A stretch of DNA of 64,000 bases from CBDCUW01 sp965222745 (GTDB lineage: Bacteria; Planctomycetota; Planctomycetia; Pirellulales; Pirellulaceae), in NCBI GenBank assembly GCA_965222745.1, contig CBDCUW010000003.1, forward strand, positions 434,001-498,000. The letters are read 5' to 3'. Positions 1 to 8,900 of this stretch are shown one piece after another. How positions within the stretch are numbered: the stretch's first letter is position 1; each line of letters opens with the position of its first letter. The translations under genes and the position numbers were made by a program. The notes below the pieces were generated by a model that made no database searches, was not told the origin of the DNA, and saw nothing but the letters and a program-made list of their open reading frames with translations.

Positions 1-645
1 GGCAATGGCGATAGCGCCGAGCTCGCAATGGTAAAAATTCCGCGCGACGAAATGATCTGGGATGATCAAACGATAACTTATACGCTTGAGGAAACTTTCA
101 TTTCCAAAGAACCATTTCCTGCGCGAGCGGCGCAGTTGATGCAGTTTCCCTCGCAATCGCTTAACCAACGGTCAGTCGCCGCACGAATGGGCTGGTCTGA
201 CGCGATGAGAATGTGCGATGCCGTAAACGATAAGCTTGAGAAATACAGGATCGATCTTGCGACGGAGCTGCAATGGGATCTTGCAAATCTGACGGGCAAG
301 GCGTCCCTGATCAGTATGCAGAATGCTTCTCTCCTGCGGCATGCCGGTGACCACACGATCGCGGATTGGGTTTGGACGGAGTTCGAGAATCAGAAAACGA
401 ATCCGCCATCTATCTCATTCTTTACGCGGGATAAATGGATGGATGCTCGCGAAGCGTTAGTCGTTTACTCCGCACCAGACGACAGCCGGTATACGGAATC
501 CCTGCCCGCAACGCGAATTGTCACTCGATTCGGAGATCGGACAAGCAGAAAAATCACACTTCAACGGAGGCAAGGGAAAAGCACGGATGTCCGGGCATTC
601 TTCATTGTGCTGGAAAAAGTTGGTCCTAGTCCGCCGACTCGGTGA
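1..645 (+). CDS. Hypothetical protein, 5' end cut by window edge
   Basis: The reading frame is open from base 1, so the true start probably lies outside the window; the first internal ATG is at 28 and would give 205 residues. The visible part is soluble, mixed alpha/beta in character, with no signal peptide, membrane segment or recognisable catalytic motif. Base 28 has no convincing ribosome binding site, which supports a truncated gene rather than a start there. The C-terminal 50 residues are basic. No family was recognised. It is separated from the next convincing gene by about 1.2 kb of poorly coding DNA. Confidence 0.5.
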   Translation, partial: GNGDSAELAMVKIPRDEMIWDDQTITYTLEETFISKEPFPARAAQLMQFPSQSLNQRSVAARMGWSDAMRMCDAVNDKLEKYRIDLATELQWDLANLTGKASLISMQNASLLRHAGDHTIADWVWTEFENQKTNPPSISFFTRDKWMDAREALVVYSAPDDSRYTESLPATRIVTRFGDRTSRKITLQRRQGKSTDVRAFFIVLEKVGPSPPTR

Positions 646-1103
646 ATCCCACCAGAGCCGTTATTCGCGCGATTACGTTGCCACCGACCAATTGGCCGGA
701 AAACGTGTCACGAGACATAGTGCGGAGTTCCTCGACGCGTGCGACCGTGCGATCATCAAGAGTCAGATTACGCGGCGCGAATCCTTCAGCTGTCCGGTGC
801 CGGTGGATGTCGTCGGCAGTCAGCGTTTTGCTGCGGCTCGCCGAAGCGAATTCAGTGAGCACGGAAGCAATAACACTAGGTTTCCCTTGCACTGTTGAGC
901 TTCACGCTGTCCGTCATTTCCTTCGACCCAAAGATCGACAGTCTTCCCACTTTGAAAATGGAATCTTCAAGAAACGGAGCACGGCGTGAAGGGTTTTACA
1001 ATTGCACGTTTGATCGATTCGTCGACAAAGGCAAGTAACCTGCTTTTGAGGCAACAATACTTCTCCTCCGAAACTCGCTTCGGGTGCATCGACGGTGCAT
1101 CGA

Positions 1104-1124
1104 CCGACCGCTGTAAGCGGTCGG
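1104..1124. repeat. Perfect 9-bp stem-loop in intergenic DNA
   Basis: CCGACCGCT and AGCGGTCGG pair perfectly around a 3-base loop (GTA). It has no downstream T-tract, so a simple terminator is unlikely; it may be a REP-like dispersed palindrome. A related CCGACCG stem occurs at 40647-40665. Confidence 0.55.
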
Positions 1125-1534
1125 GCCTCCTGCAGGCGGTGAAGAAACCGACGCGCCGAATGGTGCCCCGGATTTGCCCCTGGGCTGGTGTCCGCATGTC
1201 GTGAGCCGAACTTTCCGACGTAGGAATCTATCACCGCCGAGGCGCCAGCCGCCGCTGCGCGATCGAGCTAGCGATTCCTCCCGCGATTCAGTTTGCGTGA
1301 CTCGCTTGACGGTCGATCATGCCTCCGGGTCAACCGACCCAGGTTCACGTATGACAAAGTCCCTGACTTCCAGACTCCGCTTCCACTTTTCTTCCACGAA
1401 ATGATTTTGTGACGCCGCAGTTCCCGTGAATGGCGCACATTTTTGTAGAGTTTCGCATTGGTTTGCACACATTGCAAGGAACGCTAGAATCGCCTAAATA
1501 GTGACGAAAACGAGCGTTTTTGCCCTACCAACCG

Positions 1535-1581
1535 AGGGTCTCCGGAGCCGAAGGTTGTGGGTTCGAATCCCGCCGGGCGTA
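1535..1581 (+). pseudogene. 3' fragment of tRNA-Arg (CCG)
   Basis: The stretch carries an anticodon loop reading CTCCGGA (anticodon CCG), a variable region, a complete T-arm (GTGGG, loop TTCGAAT, CCCGC) and the 3' acceptor strand CGGGCGT with discriminator A. The matching 5' acceptor strand, the D-arm and most of the 5' anticodon stem are absent upstream, so it cannot fold into a whole tRNA. Such 3' tRNA scraps are typical of attachment sites left by elements that integrate into tRNA genes. No CCA is encoded. Confidence 0.7.
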
Positions 1582-1841
1582 CTTGACATTACCTGTAGTA
1601 GCCAAATTAGCCGGTGAGATTGAAAACGCGGTTCATCACGATCGTACAGCTCCCTCCTATCGTTTGGCTCTTTTAGCGATCGCATCGATGCGGGTCGAGT
1701 GCACGCAAATTGCTGGGTGATCGTCTCGCTCGTCGCTCAGCGCAAAGGCAATCAAGTCCACCCGCTTTGAAAATGCCCGCATCTGCAATTTGACGTTTCG
1801 ATCTATCAGCATCGAAGTAGAATGGCGTTCGCCAACTATCC

Positions 1842-3161
1842 ATGGTGCGAAACATGACACGAAGCTTCTCGCTCTCCCTTCGGCGCGCGTTACAAAAACC
1901 AAATCGGCGATCGGCGTTCACGCTGGTTGAACTGCTGGTGGTGATCGCGATCATTGGGGTACTCATCGGCATTTTGCTTCCAGCCGTTCAGGCAGCTCGC
2001 GAAGCGGCCCGGCGGATGAGTTGTAGCAACAACTTCAAGCAGATCGGGCTCGCGCTGCACAATTATCATTCGGCCTACAAGCAGTTACCGCGACAACACG
2101 GCGGAACCTGGAGCGACAGAAACGTTCCAACGGACATGAACAATCGAATGATGCTTTCCTTTTTGGTTGGCATCACGCCGTTCTTCGAACAGCAATCGAT
2201 TTGGGAGGAGATATCGCAACCTAACCAGGAGCGAGCGGACGGGGCGATTCAATCACCGCCCTTCCCCGCTATGGGACCGGCCCCTTACTTCGACCAGTAT
2301 GTGCCTTGGCGGACAGAGATCCCGACGCTTCGCTGCCCGAGCGATCCAGGCAAAGGCGCACCGTCGTTCGGTCGAACCAACTACGCAGCCTGCATGGGCG
2401 ATTCGATCGACTTCATGGACTCGGGCCCGGTCTTTTTCGATGGCAACGGCGTCTTCGTTCAACCTTCGCCGATCTGGGTGGTGACTCGCACGCGCGCTGC
2501 CTGTCGAGGTGTTTTTGTACCGCGCGAGGACACCAAGTTCCGTGACATTCTGGATGGACTATCCCACACGATCATGTGCGGAGAGATTACGACTGACCTT
2601 GGTGATAACGACGTTCGAACGATGCCGGCGATTGGAAACGCGGACGATGTGTTACATGAACCGGATCATTGCGTCGAGGCGGGATTTATCAGTCCAACGC
2701 GTCCCAGGTTCTGGTCCGACGGCACAGACGGTGGAGTCGCCCCAACGCTAGCCTCCAACAACGAAGCAAGGGGCTATCGCTGGGCACAAGCCGGAACGGT
2801 CTATACCAGCTGCAATACAATCCTTCCACCGAATCGCGAGCTATGTCTTGGGCAGGATCCAGGCCAGAATGGAACCATCAACTTCGGAAACCCAGGGCCA
2901 CGACCAAGCGGTAGCGCCAGCGTTGAAGCACCTGGAATCGCCACAATCAGCAGTCAACACAACGGGGGCGCCCACATCTTGATGAGCGACGGTGCGGTCG
3001 TCTTCATGACAGATTCTATCGAAGCCGGCGACGTCCACCACGGAAACATCTGGCTGCACGGCACCGGTCTGTCGTCGCCCGGCCGCGAGAGTCCTTATGG
3101 CCTCTGGGGCGCTCTCGGAACACGCGGGTCAAAAGAAGTCGTTGATGAGGGATTCAATTAG
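1842..3161 (+). CDS. DUF1559 pseudopilin-like protein (H-X9-DG)
   Basis: About 439 residues. Residues 25-55 form a type IV prepilin-like N-terminus: AFTLVELLVVIAIIGVLIG, with cleavage expected just before the F, followed by LLPAVQAAREAARR. The C-terminal part contains HNGGAHILMSDG, an exact H-X9-DG motif. Together these define the DUF1559/SBP_bac_10 family, which is greatly expanded in planctomycetes and is presumed to be processed by a prepilin peptidase and displayed at or beyond the inner membrane; its function is unproven. A start at 1854 is equally possible; neither has a clear Shine-Dalgarno. It appears to be a single-gene unit, followed directly by an insertion sequence. Confidence 0.93.
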   Translation: MVRNMTRSFSLSLRRALQKPNRRSAFTLVELLVVIAIIGVLIGILLPAVQAAREAARRMSCSNNFKQIGLALHNYHSAYKQLPRQHGGTWSDRNVPTDMNNRMMLSFLVGITPFFEQQSIWEEISQPNQERADGAIQSPPFPAMGPAPYFDQYVPWRTEIPTLRCPSDPGKGAPSFGRTNYAACMGDSIDFMDSGPVFFDGNGVFVQPSPIWVVTRTRAACRGVFVPREDTKFRDILDGLSHTIMCGEITTDLGDNDVRTMPAIGNADDVLHEPDHCVEAGFISPTRPRFWSDGTDGGVAPTLASNNEARGYRWAQAGTVYTSCNTILPPNRELCLGQDPGQNGTINFGNPGPRPSGSASVEAPGIATISSQHNGGAHILMSDGAVVFMTDSIEAGDVHHGNIWLHGTGLSSPGRESPYGLWGALGTRGSKEVVDEGFN

Positions 3162-3209
3162 CGCGTGATCGTGGCCAATGCAGTCTGTGATCGACTCACT
3201 TGAGACTAG

Positions 3210-3227
3210 TTGGACAGCGCCACTTTT
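3210..3227 (+). repeat. IS left inverted repeat
   Basis: Eighteen bases beginning TTGGACAGCG match the right end in inverted orientation without a mismatch. This sets the element boundary next to the CTAG duplication. Confidence 0.92.
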
Positions 3228-3351
3228 CGCCTGGTGAGAATTCGTAAGTCGTTTGCCAAAATGGACTTATCTGCGTTGACTTGATGGTCAAAAAGAGACG
3301 ACCTTCCGTGTGCTACTGTTTCACACTCGGAAACCACGGAAGGTCGCCGCT

Positions 3352-3861
3352 ATGTCGCTTAAGGATATCGCCTCGCTCGGCAAAATGCTCGCCCAATTTC
3401 TCGCCCTGTTTGTTGATTGTTTTTACAGCAATCCTGGAAGGAAACTGCTCCAGATCTACGTTCAGGGATTGCTCTCTGACGTTCAACGAAAGAACGCCGA
3501 AGCGATCGCTGCCGATCAGAATGTCAGACCCAGGACGCTTCAGCGGTTCCTCGATTCGATCAAGTGGGATCATGAGCGGCTTCGCGATCGTTGCCAGCAA
3601 ATCATCGCCACCGACCATGCCGACAGCCAAGCGGTGGGGATCGTTGACGAAAGCGGAATGGCCAAGAGTGGTCACGACACTGTTGGGGTGAAGCGTCAAT
3701 ACAACGGCAACCGAGGTAAGATCGAGAATTGCATCGTCAACGTTGCTCTGTCGTTTGCAACGGTCACTTTCCACAGTCTGCTCGATGCCTGCGTTTATCT
3801 GCCCAAAGAATGGACGGATGATCCATCACGCCGAAAAAAACTCGCATTCCTGACGATGTGA
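3352..3861 (+). CDS. IS701 transposase, N-terminal part (frame A)
   Basis: The ATG at 3352 follows GGAAGG. The product carries the first half of a DDE-type IS701 transposase: a helical N-terminus, then GIVDESGMAKSGHDTVGVKRQ with the first catalytic Asp, and QYNGNRGKIENC. It stops with TGA at 3859-3861, shortly after a run of seven A at 3834-3840. The continuation (TRIPDDVTFKTKAEIALDM) lies in the -1 frame. The slippery string A AAA AAA sits in the correct phase for -1 slippage, so either programmed frameshifting or a one-base homopolymer change is possible. Confidence 0.85.
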   Translation: MSLKDIASLGKMLAQFLALFVDCFYSNPGRKLLQIYVQGLLSDVQRKNAEAIAADQNVRPRTLQRFLDSIKWDHERLRDRCQQIIATDHADSQAVGIVDESGMAKSGHDTVGVKRQYNGNRGKIENCIVNVALSFATVTFHSLLDACVYLPKEWTDDPSRRKKLAFLTM

Positions 3862-4820
3862 CGTTCAAAACCAAGGCAGAAATCGCACTCGATATGATCG
3901 ATCGAGCGATTGCCAATGGAATCCGAGTGCTGGCTTGGACATTCGACGAATTCTACGCTCGCGACGGCAAGTTCCTTGACGGACTCGACCAAAGAAACGA
4001 AGCCTTCGTTGGCGAGATACCGCCAAACGCTCACGTCTGGCTGAGCAAGCCAAAAGTGCTGAGAAAACCGCCGAAAAACCGAACGAAAAGGCCGAAGAAG
4101 TACCCCCGATTGAGACGTCGTGAAGAAAAGCCAAGTGAGGTTCAAAACCTCCGTAAGTATTCGCCGGCATTCTGCGATCAAAAGCCACAGCGATATCGAA
4201 TCAAAGACACCAACAAGGGGCCTGAGGTTTGGGAGATCCGCTGGCACACGTGTTGGCGGAAGACTCACGACGGTCGCTTAGTCAGCAACGCCTGCACTCT
4301 GATTGTCGCTCGCAATGTTCGTACTGGCGAGTGGAAGTATTTTCTCAGTAACCGAGTCCCTGGCCGCGGCGGCTGGACATTGCGTGCGATCCTCAGAGTC
4401 GCGTTCAGTCGCTTCCAAATCGAAGCGTGTTTCCGCGAATCGAAAGAAGAACTGGGCTGGGATCACTTCGAATGCCGCCGGTGGGACTGTGTCCATCGTC
4501 ACCTGTTCGTGACGATCCTCAGCCACTTGTTCTGTGCCCGAGTGCGATCCCAGCTCAGTCCGGGGACCGTCGTGACCGATGGCGACCTGCTAACGCTCGA
4601 ACAGGTCCGTCGTGCAATGGACGTCTACATCGATTCACAAGATTTGTCGCGAAGAGCCCGTCACCGTCGCTACGAAGAGGAACTTGAACGCCAACGCTAC
4701 TACCAAGTTCGCAACGCTCAAGCCAGCCGCTCACATACCAAAACACGCCGTCGATGGTTCCAGCAGCAGGGGATTGATGTTGATAAAATCAAGTCGCTTG
4801 ACCGGGGGACGGGCCCATGA
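3840..4820 (+). CDS. IS701 transposase, C-terminal part (frame B)
   Basis: Entered by a -1 shift at 3840, or by reinitiation at GTG 3858. It holds the rest of the transposase: VLAWTFDEFYARDGKFL (second Asp region), then a basic linker, then a C-terminal DDE region with FQIEACFRESKEELGWDHFE containing the catalytic Glu. The normal IS701 protein is a single chain of about 400-480 residues, which the two parts together would restore. If slippage does not occur, the element can move only with help in trans. Confidence 0.83.
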   Translation, partial: TRIPDDVTFKTKAEIALDMIDRAIANGIRVLAWTFDEFYARDGKFLDGLDQRNEAFVGEIPPNAHVWLSKPKVLRKPPKNRTKRPKKYPRLRRREEKPSEVQNLRKYSPAFCDQKPQRYRIKDTNKGPEVWEIRWHTCWRKTHDGRLVSNACTLIVARNVRTGEWKYFLSNRVPGRGGWTLRAILRVAFSRFQIEACFRESKEELGWDHFECRRWDCVHRHLFVTILSHLFCARVRSQLSPGTVVTDGDLLTLEQVRRAMDVYIDSQDLSRRARHRRYEEELERQRYYQVRNAQASRSHTKTRRRWFQQQGIDVDKIKSLDRGTGP

Positions 4821-4837
4821 AACTTGATCCTCACGCA

Positions 4838-4855
4838 AAAAGTGGCGCTGTCCAA
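4838..4855 (-). repeat. IS right inverted repeat
   Basis: Exact inverted copy of 3210-3227, immediately followed by the second CTAG. Confidence 0.92.
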
Positions 4856-5032
4856 CTAGCTTTGGAGAAATGTTGGTCTTGGAAAGCCTGTCGGCCAGTT
4901 CTCCGTTCCTGGCTGCGCGATGCGATTTCGGAGAAATCGCCGACAGTGGGTAAGCTGCGGTGGGGGGAGGGCGCCGATGGAAGAGAGTTTGATGGTGGGC
5001 GGTCCTGTGTGTGAACGACGAGCGTAACGACG

Positions 5033-6487
5033 ATGATTTACCTGGTCTGCATTATCGCGTATCTCATTTTGTTGGCGGGGATCGCAGTCTGGAAATCGCG
5101 CGATGTGAAGGATCAAAGTGACTTCGCCGTCGCTGGCCGTTCTCTTTCGCCGTGGATGATGGTTTGCACGATGCTCGCGGTCTGGATCGGTACCGGTTCC
5201 ATCGTTGGCAACGCGGAGCAGACTTACGAAACCGGCATGGCGGCGATGTTGTTGCCGATCGCCACGCTGGTGGGGATGTCCTTGTTGTCCTTGATCGCGA
5301 CTCGGGCCAGAAACATCGAGGCAAACACTGTCCCGGAAATCATCGAACGTCGTTTCGGTGCTCTGGCGCGGAACCTCGCCATGGTGTCGCTCGTCATTGC
5401 TTACATGGTGATTGTTAGTTACCAGTTCAACGCGGGGGGCGCGGTCCTGGAAGTGATCGTTGGCGACAAAGCGATCTTGACCTCCGGGCAGGCGACTCTG
5501 ATCGCCGCGGTATTCATCATCACTTATGCGGCCCTGGCTGGATTGATGAGTTTGGCCTGGATGGATTTGGTCACCGGCAGCATCATCATGTTGACGATGG
5601 TCGTCGCTTTTCCCATCTATTGGTTCAAAGCTGGCGGATGGGCGGGGATTGAGTCGGCATTCATCGCAGACCAGCGAGTGTCGCATTTGAGTTTGTGGGG
5701 CGTCTACTCGCCGACGCAACTGATCAACTACATCCTGCCTGTGTTTCTGCTCGTCCTGGGCGACGCGAATCAATACCAGCGGATTTTTGCAAGCCGCAGC
5801 GGCAAGGGAGCTCGAACCGCGGTGACGTTGATGATCTTCATTGCGTTCGCTGTCGAGCTGTTGATCATTGCTTGTGCTTGGATCACCAGCAGCATGACTC
5901 CCGACCCTGAAAATGGAAAATACATCCTCATCTACGCTGCCCGCCATTATCTTTCTCTGCCGCTGGGGTGTGTGTTCATGGTGACGGTTGTCGCCATCAT
6001 CATCTCCACGGCGGATTCCTTCCTGCACGTACCTGCGACAAGTGTCGTGAATGACCTGTATCTTCCCTACATCAATCCGAAAGCATCGCAAAAACGCATT
6101 CTTTGGGTTAGCCGTTGCCTGGTTGTCGCATTCGGCGGGATCGCTTACCTGGTCACGTTGATGTTCTCGGATTCGACAGGTTTTTTCGAAAAAGCGTTGT
6201 ATGCATTCACGATCTACGGCGCTTGCATCACCCCTTCGCTCGTTGCGGCACTTGTTTGGAAGCGGGCAACGAAGCAAGGTGCCATCGCGTCGATCTGCGT
6301 CGGCGCGATCGTCACGCTTGGCTGGAGCGAGATTGAGTTGGTCAAGCAAAAATTGCCCGCAGCGTTGGCCGATTTGGACGCAGTCCTCCCGGCGATTACC
6401 TTATCCGTTACGATGCTTGTCGTCGTCAGCCTGTTGACGCGTCCCGGCGATGAAATCCGACCGGCCGACGAACAACCGCCAGCGTAG
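5033..6487 (+). CDS. Sodium:solute symporter (SSS family)
   Basis: 484 residues, the normal length for the SSS (SLC5-like) family, with 12-13 hydrophobic segments spread through the whole chain. The N-terminus (YLVCIIAYLILLAGIAVWKSR) is followed by the family-typical loop FAVAGRSLSPWMM and helix VWIGTGSIVGNAE. It should import an organic solute with sodium across the inner membrane; the substrate cannot be told from sequence. The start at ATG 5033 leads straight into the first membrane helix. A secreted metalloprotease gene follows 52 bp downstream on the same strand and may be cotranscribed. Confidence 0.9.
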   Translation: MIYLVCIIAYLILLAGIAVWKSRDVKDQSDFAVAGRSLSPWMMVCTMLAVWIGTGSIVGNAEQTYETGMAAMLLPIATLVGMSLLSLIATRARNIEANTVPEIIERRFGALARNLAMVSLVIAYMVIVSYQFNAGGAVLEVIVGDKAILTSGQATLIAAVFIITYAALAGLMSLAWMDLVTGSIIMLTMVVAFPIYWFKAGGWAGIESAFIADQRVSHLSLWGVYSPTQLINYILPVFLLVLGDANQYQRIFASRSGKGARTAVTLMIFIAFAVELLIIACAWITSSMTPDPENGKYILIYAARHYLSLPLGCVFMVTVVAIIISTADSFLHVPATSVVNDLYLPYINPKASQKRILWVSRCLVVAFGGIAYLVTLMFSDSTGFFEKALYAFTIYGACITPSLVAALVWKRATKQGAIASICVGAIVTLGWSEIELVKQKLPAALADLDAVLPAITLSVTMLVVVSLLTRPGDEIRPADEQPPA

Positions 6488-6539
6488 CTGTCCAGTGGCT
6501 GAACCAATCGTTTCCAAAACCTGTGGTGGAATAACTGCG

Positions 6540-7565
6540 ATGAACATCAAGCTGCTACGGTGCACTCGATCGATGGCAAAGAATCGGACCGCTTGGCCAA
6601 TGGAACTACCTGCCTTGAAAAACGTTGCTGTGGCCACCGCTGCGATCTTGCTGGTCGCACCACTGGTGATCGGTGCGCCGGGTCGTGTTGGTATGGCTGC
6701 CGAACCAAATTCATCAGCAAAGAAAGAGTACCGTGTCACAGCACCACCGGCGGAGCTGAAACTGGCCCCGTTCTACAAGAAGTATCTTGACGCGGGTGGA
6801 TACCCGATCGTCAGTTCGGGCAAAGTCAATGATTATGCGCTCAAGGAAGCAGCCTACCTGGTCGACATGATGTTGGCAGAGCGACCGGATCTTCGCAAAG
6901 CGATGATTGACAGCGGTTCCAGGCTGATCGTGATCGCGCATTCGGAGTTTACAACGGACATCCCGGAGTACTCTCAACTGAAACCGAAAGACTACTGGGA
7001 TGCACGAGCCCGTGGGTTGGGTGGTTCTTTGGAAGAACCCGTTTGTTCTTGCGCCGAAGAGAACGTTCTGGCTTACGAAGGTGACCCCTATTCGACCGAG
7101 AACATTCTGATACACGAGTTCGCGCACAATATCCACTATCGGGGCATGGTCAATCTTGACCCGACGTTCGACGATCGGCTGCGGGCAACCTACGCCCGAG
7201 CGATGGCGCAAGGATTGTGGAAAAGCAAGTACGCTTCGGTGAACCACGCCGAGTATTTTGCCGAGGGCGTGCAATCGTGGTTCAACAACAACCGCCAGCC
7301 CGATCACGATCACAACCACGTCGATACGAGGAAAGAGTTGAGGGAATACGACCCCGGGCTCGCTTCCATTTGCGAAGAAGTGTTCGGCAAGACGAAGTTG
7401 GTCTACACGAAACCGACCACACGGCTGGAGGGTCATTTGGCGGGTTACGATCCGGAAAGTTCGCCGACTTTCCAGTGGCCGGAAAAGCTGAAAATGATGA
7501 AACAGAAAATCCGAGAGGAGGTCAAGAAACGGGGCGACAACCGCCAACAAAAGTACAAGAATTAA
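6540..7565 (+). CDS. Secreted HExxH zinc metallopeptidase
   Basis: 341 residues from ATG 6540, chosen because it precedes an N-terminal hydrophobic signal-like segment (VAVATAAILLVAPLVIGAPG); an earlier in-frame start would overlap the symporter gene. HEFAHNIH supplies the zinc ligands H192 and H196 with catalytic E193. NHAEYFAEGVQSWF about 45 residues later offers Glu238 or Glu241 as third ligand, the arrangement of gluzincin-type peptidases related to the anthrax lethal factor catalytic fold. A His-rich HDHNHVD stretch follows. It probably acts in the periplasm or outside the cell. The substrate is unknown. Confidence 0.78.
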   Translation: MNIKLLRCTRSMAKNRTAWPMELPALKNVAVATAAILLVAPLVIGAPGRVGMAAEPNSSAKKEYRVTAPPAELKLAPFYKKYLDAGGYPIVSSGKVNDYALKEAAYLVDMMLAERPDLRKAMIDSGSRLIVIAHSEFTTDIPEYSQLKPKDYWDARARGLGGSLEEPVCSCAEENVLAYEGDPYSTENILIHEFAHNIHYRGMVNLDPTFDDRLRATYARAMAQGLWKSKYASVNHAEYFAEGVQSWFNNNRQPDHDHNHVDTRKELREYDPGLASICEEVFGKTKLVYTKPTTRLEGHLAGYDPESSPTFQWPEKLKMMKQKIREEVKKRGDNRQQKYKN

Positions 7566-7800
7566 GTGAACACAGTCCGCCACCGGGGCCGGCGTCGCTG
7601 CCGTCGCCGTTGTTGCCGATCAGCAGGTCGTTGACGCGCCCGAGAGCCGACCACGAATCACTCGAATATCACGAATGAAGAAATAGAGAGACTGAGCCCG
7701 ATTGCTTGGCGGGTGGGGTGGCTGTTTTACGAGAGTCGCCAAGACGTCGCCAAAACTTTCGGCAGCTACCGGGATCCGACGAAACTCTTGGCCAGTTTCG

Positions 7801-8664
7801 CTACTGAGGAACAAGCTCGCGTAGCACTCGCAGGTTGATCACGTCCCAGTCCTCGCCTGTTTCGTCGTCGATTCCTTTTTCGGTTTCCAGGTATCCCGGC
7901 AGCTTGCCGAGGGTGGGATCGGCCAGCACGTGGCGAAAACCATTCAGTCCGATTTCACCGCGGCCGATGTGTTCGTGCCGGTCCACGCGACTTCCCAACG
8001 GTTTCTTGCTGTCGTTCAGATGCAGTGCGGCAACCGAATCGGCCTGCAATAGATCGTCGATCTCTTTTTTCAGCTCCGCAAAACCGTCGGGTGTATTGAT
8101 TTCGTAACCGGCAGCAAAGGCGTGACAGGTATCGAGACAAACACCGACCCGATCGCTGTTGTCGATTCCATCGAGCATCATCGCCAACTGCTCGATCGTG
8201 TGGCCCAAACAGGTCCCCTGGCCAGCAGTGTTTTCAAGCAGCAACCGGCAGGATCCGGGCGGCACGCGATCGACCGCTTCACAGACCGCGTCGATGATCC
8301 GATGGATACCATCCTCTTCACAGCTCTTGGTGAAGGCGCCGGGATGGACCACCAATCCCTCCAGTTCCAGCAGATTGGCCCGCTGCAATTCGACCACCAA
8401 CGCATCGACCGACTTTTGAAACAATGCGTCGTCGGGGGCGGCCATGTTGATCAGGTAAGACGTGTGGGCGATCGGATGACGAAGCCCCGATTCGGCCAAA
8501 GCTGACTTCCACGCCTGCACCGCATCCTCGGCCAGCGGCTTGGCGGCCCATTGGTTGTTGTTCTTGGTGAAAATCTGAATGCAATCGCAACCAACCTCGA
8601 TCGCTCGGCTGACCCCTTTGTGCAGTCCTCCCGCGACAGAAACGTGTGAACCGACAATCGGCAT
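7801..8664 (-). CDS. nfo: Endonuclease IV (AP endonuclease)
   Basis: 287 residues beginning MPIVGSHVSVAGGL, with a good ribosome binding site (GAAGGA) upstream of the ATG at 8664. An upstream in-frame extension to 8952 exists but lacks homology. The TIM-barrel zinc site motifs are all visible: GSHVSVAGGL, HTSYLIN, LLENTAGQGTCLG, CLDTCHAFAAGY, HLNDSK and RHEHIGRGEIG. The enzyme cuts the DNA backbone 5' to abasic sites in base excision repair. Length and motif set are those of ordinary bacterial Nfo. The gene stands alone, divergent from the EF-hand protein gene. Confidence 0.97.
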   Translation of the reverse strand: MPIVGSHVSVAGGLHKGVSRAIEVGCDCIQIFTKNNNQWAAKPLAEDAVQAWKSALAESGLRHPIAHTSYLINMAAPDDALFQKSVDALVVELQRANLLELEGLVVHPGAFTKSCEEDGIHRIIDAVCEAVDRVPPGSCRLLLENTAGQGTCLGHTIEQLAMMLDGIDNSDRVGVCLDTCHAFAAGYEINTPDGFAELKKEIDDLLQADSVAALHLNDSKKPLGSRVDRHEHIGRGEIGLNGFRHVLADPTLGKLPGYLETEKGIDDETGEDWDVINLRVLRELVPQ

Positions 8665-8900
8665 GAATGACTTTCCTTCTACTGACGGAGGGAGGAGGAT
8701 GATGGGAAAATTGTATCGTCGCCAGGCCACCGGGCGGATTGCAGCCGGCTTTGCCCGCAGATCCGGCGAAGCCCGGTGGTAGAATCGAGGTCGATTGGGG
8801 CGTTTTTCGGGAATCGGGGCCGGTTTTGCAGTACCGTATAGTTTCCCGGTCGATGCTGGCCGAAACCGAAACTCTCCCTGGCGCGACGGGTTCCATCGGT

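Larger units (their letters stand above)
646..1841. other. Gene-poor stretch with tRNA scrap and hairpin
   Basis: No open frame here has convincing protein-like composition; the short overlapping frames on both strands differ from the neighbouring genes in composition. Two structures stand out and are listed separately: a perfect 9-bp stem at 1104-1124 and the 3' half of a tRNA at about 1535-1581. A degraded gene or the remains of an integrated element would explain the region, but no integrase is visible. Confidence 0.5.
3206..4859 (+). mobile_element. IS701-family insertion sequence with CTAG target duplication
   Basis: Terminal inverted repeats of 18 bp match perfectly (3210-3227 and 4838-4855, TTGGACAGCGCCACTTTT) and continue with one mismatch. 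Both ends are flanked by CTAG (3206-3209 and 4856-4859), consistent with the 4-bp YTAR target duplications known for IS701-type elements. The element body is 1646 bp and holds one transposase gene in two frames. It sits between the DUF1559 gene and the symporter without breaking a recognisable gene. Intact ends and a target duplication suggest a fairly recent insertion. Confidence 0.93.

Noticed and set aside
626..892. 88-codon minus-strand frame near the left edge
   Set aside because: Reads like a possible small protein but has no ribosome binding site, no homology I can recognise, and competes with equally weak frames on the other strand.
1500..1581. Complete tRNA gene
   Set aside because: Only the 3' half folds. 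There is no 5' acceptor strand or D-arm upstream, so it was listed as a fragment.
4856..6349. Long open frame antisense to the sodium:solute symporter
   Set aside because: Its product is dominated by Arg, Asp, His and Gln runs with no hydrophobic core; it mirrors the codon bias of the well-supported membrane protein on the other strand.
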